From Acidobacteriota bacterium (GTDB taxonomy: Bacteria > Acidobacteriota > Thermoanaerobaculia > Multivoradales > JAHEKO01), in NCBI GenBank assembly GCA_006227875.1, contig SBFI01000019.1, positions 1 through 13,270 on the forward strand: 13,270 bases of DNA. Direction: 5' to 3'. Both the position numbers and the translations under genes were made by a program. The notes beneath the pieces were generated by a model that did not search any database, had not been told where the DNA came from, and was given only the letters and a program-made list of their open reading frames with translations. Position 1 is the first letter of the stretch, and each line of letters begins with the position of its first letter. Positions 6,881 through 13,270 of the stretch are shown here, one piece after another.

Positions 6881-6887
6881 CTCCTTT
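6881..6887 (-). promoter_or_regulatory. Canonical ribosome binding site of the dksA-like gene
   Basis: AAAGGAG on the minus strand, 7 nt before a GTG codon. It is the best Shine-Dalgarno sequence I noticed in the window and decides for the GTG start at 6873. Confidence 0.7.
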
Positions 6888-6920
6888 CAACTCAACCCAC
6901 CCTCGAGACGACCAACGCCC

Positions 6921-7397
6921 CTACAACGCGGGGCGATGGTACTTTATTCCGGCGTTTATCGCTAGGGAACGGTAAACCTGCTCGAAAAGGACCAGCCGGG
7001 CCAGCTCGTGGGGCAGGGTCAGGGGCCCAAAAGACAGGCATTCTCGGGCAGATTTGCGGACCGAGTCGGCCAATCCCAGATCCGAGCCGATGACAAAAGC
7101 GATCGGGTGGGGCCACTCCTCCTGCAGCCGTCCCAGCCAGTCCGCCATCTCCAGCGAGCTCCGCATCTTGCCCTTCCGGTCCAGGGCCACAATCCAACAG
7201 GGGTCGGGGAGAGCCTCCCGGATGGCCTTGCCTTCGGCCTGGAGACGCTCCGGACCCTCACTTCGCGACCGCACACGCACGGCACACTCCCGCAGCGGAA
7301 CCATCTTCTGGATGCGACGGCGGTAGTTGTCGCACATCCCGTCCCATTCGTCCCTCGCGTGGCGGCCCGCCCACAAAATCACCAGCTCCCGGCTCAT
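6921..7397 (-). CDS. rlmH: 23S rRNA (pseudouridine1915-N3)-methyltransferase RlmH
   Basis: A 158-residue SPOUT-class methyltransferase. RlmH methylates pseudouridine 1915 in helix 69 of 23S rRNA in the assembled 70S ribosome, using S-adenosylmethionine. Visible family blocks are LDRKGKMRSS at 72-81, FVIGSDLGL at 101-109 and the C-terminal block from LSFGPLTLPHELARLVLFEQ (121-140) to KYHR at 152-155. The C-terminal YHR is nearly invariant in the family, and here it is followed by Pro-Ala-Leu. The SAM-binding loop usually reads IGGxxG; here it is IGSDLG. The length is normal. ATG start at 7397 with AGGA 4 nt upstream (GCAGGATCG). It is the first gene of the minus-strand run, divergent from the hydrolase gene. 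Its frequent partner rsfS is not next to it here. Confidence 0.94.
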   Translation of the reverse strand: MSRELVILWAGRHARDEWDGMCDNYRRRIQKMVPLRECAVRVRSRSEGPERLQAEGKAIREALPDPCWIVALDRKGKMRSSLEMADWLGRLQEEWPHPIAFVIGSDLGLADSVRKSARECLSFGPLTLPHELARLVLFEQVYRSLAINAGIKYHRPAL

Positions 7398-7491
7398 CGA
7401 TCCTGCCCGTCTCTCTTGTCGCTGGTCCTCATCAGGCGGGCCATTCTATACCTCGTCGACCCCAAGGTGGCGTGGTATTCTCGTGGATTCC
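7398..7491. promoter_or_regulatory. Divergent promoter region
   Basis: These 94 bases lie between the divergent rlmH and hydrolase genes, so promoters for both runs should be here or close by. The most AT-rich element is ATTCTATA (7443-7450), which reads TATAGAAT on the minus strand and resembles a -10 box about 45 nt before rlmH. No good TTGACA-like partner stands at 16-18 nt. On the plus strand, TATTCT (7476-7481) preceded by TG is a weak extended -10, also without a -35. No operator palindrome was recognised. Confidence 0.35.
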
Positions 7492-8487
7492 ATGGCTGCC
7501 CGGACTTCGCAAGAAGAGCAGAAACGACGCCGCAGAAAGCGCCTTATCAAAGGGCTTCTCTTGGGTGGTGCTGCGGTCGGGCTACCCGCCCTGGCCAACG
7601 CTTTGATCGCCCGGCGTTCCCCGCGTCTGGAGACCCCCCGCTGGGGTCGGTATCGCCGCTACGCGTGGAAACAGGGTGAGTGCGCCTTCCAGGTCCTCGG
7701 CGAGGGACCACCCCTGCTTTTGCTCCATTCCTTTGGCCCTGGTCACGACTCGGACGAATGGAGCCAGGCCGGCGAGTATCTGGCGGCCAACCATGAAGTC
7801 TTTGTGCCGGATCTGCTGGGCTGGGGCCGTTCGGATAGACCACGTCTCAACTACGACAGCGAGCTCTATATCCAGCTGATCAGCGACTTTCTGGAAGACA
7901 TCGTCCAGCAACCCTCGACGATCGTCGCGGCGGGACTTTCGGCTGCCTATGCCGTCCAGGTGGCCGTGGACCGTCCCGAGCTGGTCCGGAGCCTGGCGGC
8001 GGTGGTCCCCTCGGGTATCGAGGTGCATGGAGACGAGCCCGATCTCAAAGATGCTCTGGTCCACCGGCTGCTCCGGCTCCCGGTGCTCGGCACCTCGGCA
8101 CTCAACCTCTACACCAGCCGAACCGCTCTGGGTCAATACCTGAGACGGGATGTCATCCGCACGCCGGAGCAGGTCGACGCCGCCCGGGTGGAGCACCACT
8201 ACCGCTCGAGCCACCAGGCCGGCTCTCACGCCCCGCTCGCCGCCTATCTGACCGGTTATCTCAACCACCGGGTCGACGAGATTCTCGCCCGGCTGGATCT
8301 TCCCCTCTGGCTCGCCTGGGGTCGCCATGCCACGACCCCACCGATCGAAACGGCCGACTTCTGGCTCAAGCAACTCCCAGACACCGAGCTGGAGGTCTTC
8401 GAAGAGACAGGCAATCTCCCCCACCTGGAGGCACCCGGAAGGTTCTGCCGTCGGCTCGAGAGGCATCTCTCCACTTTGCCTGAATGA
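7492..8487 (+). CDS. Membrane-anchored alpha/beta-fold hydrolase
   Basis: A 331-residue protein. An Arg/Lys-rich start (KRRRRKR at 11-17) and a hydrophobic stretch (about 18-40) suggest an N-terminal signal anchor, with the enzyme part outside the cytoplasmic membrane. The enzyme part begins at about residue 62. It shows the loop LLLLHSFGPG (76-85), PDLLGWGRSDRP (106-117), the nucleophile elbow AAGLSAA with S150, and GNLPHLEAP with catalytic H311. The usual acid after the sixth strand (WG-x-x-D) is not there: the sequence reads AWGRHATTPP (275-284). The substrate is unknown; esterases, lipases and other hydrolases share this fold. The ATG at 7492 is chosen because the residues before it have no family character; a GTG three codons earlier (7483) is possible. 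The open frame extends further upstream over rlmH, but that is not coding. It leads the plus-strand run, 16 nt before ileS. Confidence 0.82.
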   Translation: MAARTSQEEQKRRRRKRLIKGLLLGGAAVGLPALANALIARRSPRLETPRWGRYRRYAWKQGECAFQVLGEGPPLLLLHSFGPGHDSDEWSQAGEYLAANHEVFVPDLLGWGRSDRPRLNYDSELYIQLISDFLEDIVQQPSTIVAAGLSAAYAVQVAVDRPELVRSLAAVVPSGIEVHGDEPDLKDALVHRLLRLPVLGTSALNLYTSRTALGQYLRRDVIRTPEQVDAARVEHHYRSSHQAGSHAPLAAYLTGYLNHRVDEILARLDLPLWLAWGRHATTPPIETADFWLKQLPDTELEVFEETGNLPHLEAPGRFCRRLERHLSTLPE

Positions 8488-8503
8488 GGATCCCGTCCAG
8501 CTG

Positions 8504-11500
8504 ATGAGCGCCAAGAGATTCCCCGACGTCGAGACCGGTTACCCGTTCCCGAAGCTCGAGCTGCAGGTGCTCGAGGAGTGGAGGAGCGGCGATGTCTTCG
8601 CCAAGAGCTTGAAAAAGACCACAGACGGACAACCCTTCGTCTTTTTCGAGGGTCCTCCGACCGCCAACAACAAGCCCCATGTGGGCCACGTCGTCACCCG
8701 GGTCATAAAAGACCTCTTCCCGCGCTTTCAGACGATGCGCGGCCGGCACGTCATTCGCAAAGCCGGTTGGGACACCCATGGCCTTCCGGTCGAGATCGAG
8801 GTCGAGAAGAAGCTCGGGTTCTCCGGCAAACAGGACATCGAAGAGTACGGTGTCGAGAAGTTCAATAAGGTCTGTCTCGAGAGCGTCCATGCTTACGAAC
8901 GCCAGTGGCGTGAGATGTCCGAGCGGATCGGCTTCTGGATCGATCTGGACAGCGCCTACTACACCTACTCCAACCGCTACATAGAGTCGGTCTGGTGGGC
9001 CCTGAGCTCGCTCTGGAACGCGGGCCTACTGGTCAAGGACTACAAGATCCAGCCCTATTGCTCGCGGTGCGGTACGACGCTCTCCAGCCACGAGGTAGCG
9101 CAGAACTACAAGGACACCGACGATCCGTCGGTCTGGGTGCTCTTCCCGGTCCATCCCGGACAGAAGATCACCGCTCTCGAAGGGCAGGAGTGGACGGTCC
9201 CCTCGGGGCTGAGCCTGGTGGCTTGGACCACCACACCCTGGACCCTGCTCGGCCACTCGGGCATTGCCGTGAGCCCGAAGATGGCCTACAAAGTCGTGCG
9301 TCATCCGGCCAGATCGGAGGAGCTACTGCTCTTTGCCGAGGGTCTCGAGAAGCCTGTCCCGCTCGAGGTAGATGTCGATGGCAAGAGGAGCCGGCTCGAT
9401 CTGCGAGAGCTGCCGGCCGAGGCGCGATTCGAGGGCACCGACCTCCAGGGGCTGCGCTACGATCGCCCCTTTCTGACCGGCCCCGCAGATCGGGAGGCGG
9501 CAGACGGACCCTTCGATCCGCCGCCCTCGGACGAAGCCGGCTGGCGGGTCTTCGCCGCCGACTACGTCACCGACGCCGAGGGCACGGGTCTCGTCCACAC
9601 CGCACCGGCTTTCGGCGAAGACGACTACCAGAGCGGTGTCCGCTTTGGCCTTCCCTTTTTTCTCACCGTCGACGCCGAAGGCAAGGTCGACAGCAGACAG
9701 GGGACCGAGCCCTTTGCCGGCACTGGCGTCAAGCAGGCCGACAGTCAGATCATTCGAGATCTCAAGGATCGCGGCCGACTCCTACATGGCGACCGCTACC
9801 GCCACAACTACCCATTCTGTTGGCGCTGCGACGAGCCGCTCCTCTACTACGCCAGCCGCAGCTGGTTTGTCAGGACCACCGACCGCAAGAGCGATCTGCT
9901 GGCTCACAATCAGGAGATCGACTGGCATCCGGAGCATGTCAAGGACGGGCGCTTTGGCAACTGGCTGGAGAACGTCGTCGACTGGGCGCTTTCTCGCAAG
10001 CGCTATTGGGGCACACCGTTGCCGGTGTGGGAATGCGGCGACTGCGGCCACACCCAGGTCGTCGGCTCCTACGAGGAGCTGTTCGAGCAGGGCGGGATGG
10101 AGGTCCCCACCGATCGCTACGACCAGGAGCAATTCGATCCCCATCGGCCGTTTATCGACGAGGTCCACTGGCCCTGCTCCGAGTGCGACGGAGGCACCAT
10201 GACCCGAGTCGAAGAGGTGATCGACGCCTGGTTCGACTCGGGCTCCATGCCTTTCGCCCAGTACCACTACCCGTTCGACAACCCCGAGATCATCGACGAG
10301 CGGATACAGTTCCCCGCCGATTTCATTGCCGAGGCGGTGGATCAAACGCGTGGCTGGTTCTATACCCTGCATGTTCTCGCCACTCTGCTGTTCGACTCGG
10401 TGGCCTACAAGACCTGTATCGTCCTGGGCCATATCAACGACGAGCAGGGCCGCAAGATGTCGAAGCGGCTCGGCAACGTGATCGACCCGATGGAGGTCAT
10501 CCCGGAGACCGGTGCCGATGCTCTGCGCTGGTATTTTTGTGTCAACAATCCCGAGATCAACTCACGCTTCTCGGTGAGGCTGGTCAAGGAGGCCGCGCAG
10601 GGCTTCCTGCTGCCGCTCTGGAACGCGCTTTCGTTCTTCACCATCTATGCCAACCTGGATGGCTGGCGCCCCGGCAGAGAATCGATCGAGTTCGAGCGGC
10701 GGCCGGCACTCGACCGGTGGATTCTGCTGCGGCTCGACAACCTCACCAACGAGACGACCAGCCTGCTCGACGCCTACAGGGTGGCCGAGGTGGCCAAGGG
10801 AATCGAGGAGTTTGTAGACGATCTCACCAACTGGTACATCCGGCGCAGCCGCGACCGCTTCTGGGCGCCGGCGGAAGAGGCCACAGACGACAAGGAGAGC
10901 GCCTACCAGGCGCTCTACACCGTCCTGACCACGATCGCCCGGATCATCGCACCGCTGACCCCCTTTGTGGCCGAAGTCCTCCACGGCAATCTGGTTCGCA
11001 GCCAAGCTCCGGAGGCTCCGTCGAGCGTCCACCTGGAGGACTGGCCGGTGCCACCCGGTGATCGTGCCGACCAGATGCTGGAAGAGGGCATGGCCGCCGT
11101 CCAGCGGATCGTGCGTCTGGGACACGCCGCCCGCAACGCCCACGGGCTCAAAACCCGTCAACCGCTCCCGGCGGTGACCATCGTCACCACCAACACCGGG
11201 CTAAAGGAGCTGGTCGAGCCAAAGCTGGAGCTGCTCCGCGATGAGCTCAATGTCCGCGAAGTCAGATGGGCCGACGATCGATCAGCCTACGTCCACCACG
11301 AAGTGAGACCGGTCTTCCCGATCTGCGGCCCACGGTTCGGCAAACAGATGCCGGCACTCAAGCAGGCGCTCGAAGAGGCCGATGGCGATGCTCTGGCGGA
11401 TCAGCTCGAGGAACAGGGATCCATAGCGGTCGCGCTCGACGGCCAGCAAGTGGAGCTCGCCGGCAACGAGGTCGAGGTACGACTCGTCGAGCGCGAGGGC

Positions 11501-11824
11501 ACGGCGACCCAGGGAGACCGGGAGCTGTTGGTCGCCTTGGACACGACGCTGGACGACGACCTCATCGCCGAGGGCTGGGCACGAGAGGTCATCCACCGGC
11601 TGCAATCCGCACGCAAAGAGGCCGATTTGGACTATGCTGACCGTATTAGGGTGCGGTACCGAGCCGATGCCGAGCTCGAAACGGCGATCGAGACCCATCG
11701 TGGGTGGATCGCCGGAGAGACTCTGGCTACCGAGCTGGTAGCTGCAGACAGAGATGAAGGCGAGCTCGAAAGCCGCCCTGTCGAAGGGATGAGCTTTGCG
11801 TTCTCCCTCGAAAAAGTGAATTGA
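8504..11824 (+). CDS. ileS: Isoleucyl-tRNA synthetase, type 2-like
   Basis: A 1106-residue class I synthetase that charges tRNA-Ile in the cytosol. The catalytic HIGH motif reads HVGH (59-62) within EGPPTANNKPHVGHV, and GWDTHGLPVE follows. KMSKR is at 651-655. The editing domain (CP1) shows WTTTPWT (241-247) and HTAPAFGEDDY (365-375), which hydrolyse mischarged valine. Cysteine pairs suited to zinc are C186/C189, C439/C442, C511/C514 and C558/C561. The order of blocks (YIESVWWALSSLW, PYCSRCGTTLSSHEVA), the size and the absence of a C-terminal cysteine zinc knuckle fit the type 2 (eukaryote/Thermus-like) branch rather than the E. coli-like type 1. The ATG at 8504 begins just before the conserved FPDVETGYPFPKLE; GAGGA lies 13 nt upstream, a rather long spacing. 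It sits 16 nt after the hydrolase and 13 nt before the mutase gene. Confidence 0.96.
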   Translation: MSAKRFPDVETGYPFPKLELQVLEEWRSGDVFAKSLKKTTDGQPFVFFEGPPTANNKPHVGHVVTRVIKDLFPRFQTMRGRHVIRKAGWDTHGLPVEIEVEKKLGFSGKQDIEEYGVEKFNKVCLESVHAYERQWREMSERIGFWIDLDSAYYTYSNRYIESVWWALSSLWNAGLLVKDYKIQPYCSRCGTTLSSHEVAQNYKDTDDPSVWVLFPVHPGQKITALEGQEWTVPSGLSLVAWTTTPWTLLGHSGIAVSPKMAYKVVRHPARSEELLLFAEGLEKPVPLEVDVDGKRSRLDLRELPAEARFEGTDLQGLRYDRPFLTGPADREAADGPFDPPPSDEAGWRVFAADYVTDAEGTGLVHTAPAFGEDDYQSGVRFGLPFFLTVDAEGKVDSRQGTEPFAGTGVKQADSQIIRDLKDRGRLLHGDRYRHNYPFCWRCDEPLLYYASRSWFVRTTDRKSDLLAHNQEIDWHPEHVKDGRFGNWLENVVDWALSRKRYWGTPLPVWECGDCGHTQVVGSYEELFEQGGMEVPTDRYDQEQFDPHRPFIDEVHWPCSECDGGTMTRVEEVIDAWFDSGSMPFAQYHYPFDNPEIIDERIQFPADFIAEAVDQTRGWFYTLHVLATLLFDSVAYKTCIVLGHINDEQGRKMSKRLGNVIDPMEVIPETGADALRWYFCVNNPEINSRFSVRLVKEAAQGFLLPLWNALSFFTIYANLDGWRPGRESIEFERRPALDRWILLRLDNLTNETTSLLDAYRVAEVAKGIEEFVDDLTNWYIRRSRDRFWAPAEEATDDKESAYQALYTVLTTIARIIAPLTPFVAEVLHGNLVRSQAPEAPSSVHLEDWPVPPGDRADQMLEEGMAAVQRIVRLGHAARNAHGLKTRQPLPAVTIVTTNTGLKELVEPKLELLRDELNVREVRWADDRSAYVHHEVRPVFPICGPRFGKQMPALKQALEEADGDALADQLEEQGSIAVALDGQQVELAGNEVEVRLVEREGTATQGDRELLVALDTTLDDDLIAEGWAREVIHRLQSARKEADLDYADRIRVRYRADAELETAIETHRGWIAGETLATELVAADRDEGELESRPVEGMSFAFSLEKVN

Positions 11825-11826
11825 GT

Positions 11827-11831
11827 GAGGG
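11827..11831 (+). promoter_or_regulatory. Ribosome binding site of the phosphomannomutase gene
   Basis: GAGGG starts 2 nt after the ileS stop codon and stands 6 nt before the ATG at 11838. This supports that start and co-transcription with ileS. Confidence 0.55.
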
Positions 11832-11837
11832 ATCACC

Positions 11838-13196
11838 ATGGCAGGAATCTTCAAGGCCTATGACGTCCGCGGGGTCTACCCCACCGAGATCAACGAGGTA
11901 GTAGCCCGCAAGATCGGTCTCTCGTTTCACTACATCCTGGATGCGGAAGACCGGGCCATGGGCAATACCGTGGTCGTCAGTCGGGACATGCGCTCGCACA
12001 GCGTACCGCTGGCGGAAGCCCTGATATCGGGGCTGCGCCAGAGCGGGCTGGATGTGGTCGATATCGGGTTGGCGACAACGCCGATGAACTACTTCGCCGT
12101 GGGCCACATGAAGGCGTGTGGCGGAATCCAGGTCACGGCCAGTCACAACCCGGCCCAGTACAACGGCATGAAGCTCAGTCGCCACGAGGCCCGTCCCGTC
12201 TCCGGTGACCACGGGATTCCACTCCTGGAGCAGAAATTCAGTGCCGAGGAGCAGCCGGTCAGCATGCGCTCCGGTGACCTGAATCAAGCTGCCGTTTTCG
12301 AAGCCTATGGCAGCCACGTTCTCTCGTTCCTGCGTCATCCCACCGATGCGCTGAAGCTCAAGGTGGTGGTCGATGCTGCCAACGGCATGGGGACGCTCTA
12401 TCAACCGTTGCTGGAGATGATGGGAATCGACCTGATCCCCCTCTATTTCAAGCTCGATGGGACGTTCCCCAACCACGAAGCCAACCCGTTGAAGCTCGAG
12501 AACCTGAAGGACCTCTGTGACAAGGTGCGGTCCACCCGTGCAGATTTCGGCATCGCCATCGATGGGGATGCCGACAGGGCTGCTTTTGTGGACGAGAACG
12601 GCGAGCCCATCGGCAGTGACCTCATCACGGCGCTGATCGCCGGTGAGCTGCTCAAGCGCAACCCTGGCCAGCACGTGCTCTACGATCTACGCTCCTCGCG
12701 GGCGGTTCCCGACTACATCACCGAGTGTGGTGGGATCCCGGTGCGGGAACGCGTGGGGCATTCCTTTATGAAGGCGACGCTGAGGGAAAAGGACGGGATC
12801 TTCGGCGGCGAGCTCGCCGGACACTACTACTTCCGCGACAACTACTATGCGGATAGTGCGCTGATGGCGATCGTCGAGATCCTCAACCTGGTGTGGAGCA
12901 AGGGTCGGCAGCTATCCGAGCTGGTGCAGCCTCTTTATCGCTACGCCAAGAGCCAGGAGATCAACTTCCAGGTCGAGGACAAGCAGGGGATGATAAAGAG
13001 ACTTGCCGAGCAATACTCCAACGGTGAGATCGACTATCTGGACGGCATCACCGTCCAGTACCCCGATTGGTGGTTCAACGTCCGTCCCTCGAACACCGAG
13101 CCCTACCTGCGACTGGTTCTCGAGACCAACGGCCGGGGAGAGCTCGAGCGCCGCCGCCACGAGCTGCAGGAAATCCTGGGAACACCGAGCGATTAG
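11838..13196 (+). CDS. manB: Phosphomannomutase/phosphoglucomutase
   Basis: A 452-residue alpha-D-phosphohexomutase, which interconverts mannose or glucose 6-phosphate and 1-phosphate to supply GDP-mannose or UDP-glucose for glycans. All four signature loops are present. The phosphoserine loop is TASHNPAQYNG with S102. The magnesium loop is DGDADR (242-247) with D242, D244 and D246. The sugar-recognition loop is GGELAGH (323-329), where the family more often has GEMSGH or GEMSAH. The phosphate-binding loop is RPSNTEP (416-422). HYYFRDNYYADSA after the sugar loop resembles ManB/CpsG and AlgC proteins, favouring mannose/glucose mutase over GlmM (phosphoglucosamine mutase). Length is typical. 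The ATG start follows ileS by 13 nt with GAGGG upstream, so it is probably the third gene of this operon. Sugar preference cannot be settled from sequence alone; the symbol manB is tentative. Confidence 0.92.
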   Translation: MAGIFKAYDVRGVYPTEINEVVARKIGLSFHYILDAEDRAMGNTVVVSRDMRSHSVPLAEALISGLRQSGLDVVDIGLATTPMNYFAVGHMKACGGIQVTASHNPAQYNGMKLSRHEARPVSGDHGIPLLEQKFSAEEQPVSMRSGDLNQAAVFEAYGSHVLSFLRHPTDALKLKVVVDAANGMGTLYQPLLEMMGIDLIPLYFKLDGTFPNHEANPLKLENLKDLCDKVRSTRADFGIAIDGDADRAAFVDENGEPIGSDLITALIAGELLKRNPGQHVLYDLRSSRAVPDYITECGGIPVRERVGHSFMKATLREKDGIFGGELAGHYYFRDNYYADSALMAIVEILNLVWSKGRQLSELVQPLYRYAKSQEINFQVEDKQGMIKRLAEQYSNGEIDYLDGITVQYPDWWFNVRPSNTEPYLRLVLETNGRGELERRRHELQEILGTPSD

Positions 13197-13228
13197 GGGC
13201 CCCCGCCCACCCACCCGGCAGTGACGCA

Positions 13229-13270
13229 ATGGCGCAGTGGTCGCGGCCCTTCGGGCCGCTAGCAGTGGAG
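13229..13270 (+). CDS. Possible first 14 codons of a next gene (cut by the window end)
   Basis: An ATG at 13229 opens a frame with no stop before the window ends, giving MAQWSRPFGPLAVE. There is no convincing ribosome site before it, and the segment is too short to identify. It could equally be non-coding sequence after the mutase gene. Confidence 0.2.
   Translation, partial: MAQWSRPFGPLAVE
13243..13259. other. GC-rich hairpin after the mutase gene
   Basis: GCGGCCC and GGGCCGC are perfect inverted arms of 7 bases around a TTC loop (or 6 bp with loop CTTCG). It lies 46 nt after the mutase stop. No T-run follows, so a terminator role is only possible. It would lie inside the coding frame if the ATG at 13229 is real. 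Copies of GCAGTGG flank it (13234-13240 and 13262-13268). Confidence 0.35.

Noticed and set aside
7327..7491. Upstream extension of the hydrolase frame by 55 codons
   Set aside because: It would overlap the 5' end of rlmH, and the translated residues look random. The basic plus hydrophobic N-terminus starts at 7492.
8995..11061. 688-codon open frame within ileS, other frame of the same strand
   Set aside because: It lies wholly inside a certain IleRS gene. The product is extremely Arg/Pro/Gly-rich, as expected for an out-of-frame shadow.
11727..12674. 315-codon minus-strand frame over the ileS/mutase junction
   Set aside because: It is antisense to two strongly supported genes and has no recognisable motif.
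13221..13270. tRNA-like stretch (GGCGCAGTGGT resembling a D-arm)
   Set aside because: No acceptor stem, anticodon arm or T-arm can be fitted before the window ends, and the strong hairpin falls at the wrong place.
1..13270. Mobile element, CRISPR array, toxin-antitoxin or defence system
   Set aside because: No transposase, integrase, nuclease, regularly spaced repeats or terminal inverted repeats were found. The genes are housekeeping in character throughout.

Overview
This is a GC-rich bacterial chromosomal window with tightly packed, almost entirely housekeeping genes. The organism is probably a Gram-negative-type (diderm) bacterium: it carries a LapA/LapB-like regulator of lipopolysaccharide synthesis, a DksA-family protein and a phosphomannomutase/phosphoglucomutase. 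The overall protein character, especially the long DNA polymerase III delta subunit and the type 2-like IleRS, reminds me of Acidobacteriota (Thermoanaerobaculia-like). That placement is a low-confidence impression, not shown by the sequence. There is no sign of phage, plasmid, transposon, CRISPR, rRNA or tRNA.

Layout. (1) 1-1233, plus strand: the 3' part of an SLC13/DASS-type membrane transporter carrying two RCK_C (TrkA-C) domains; its 5' end lies outside the window. (2) 1234-1364: a convergent intergenic region with period-8 G-rich repeats in both orientations, two G-quadruplex motifs and a hairpin. (3) 7397 down to 1365, minus strand: a seven-gene run with short gaps, in transcription order rlmH, dksA-like, a LapA-LapB fusion, holA, mutM, a HAD hydrolase and udk. 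The lapB and holA genes overlap by 4 nt. (4) 7398-7491: a short divergent promoter region. (5) 7492-13196, plus strand: a three-gene run of a membrane-anchored alpha/beta hydrolase, ileS and a phosphomannomutase/phosphoglucomutase, with gaps of 16 and 13 nt. (6) 13197-13270: the end of the window, with a hairpin and possibly the first codons of another gene.

The minus-strand run looks like one growth-related operon. It combines 23S rRNA modification (RlmH), transcriptional response to ppGpp (DksA-like), LPS homeostasis (LapA-LapB), clamp loading in DNA replication (HolA), oxidised-base repair (MutM) and uridine salvage (Udk). The plus-strand run pairs tRNA charging with hexose-phosphate supply for glycans.

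I found no clearly new multi-gene system. The points most worth a second look are the LapA-LapB fusion protein, the roughly 120-residue insertion in the delta subunit, the facing octamer/G-quadruplex repeats that run into the end of udk, and several substitutions in family motifs (RlmH, alpha/beta hydrolase, HAD, PMM).
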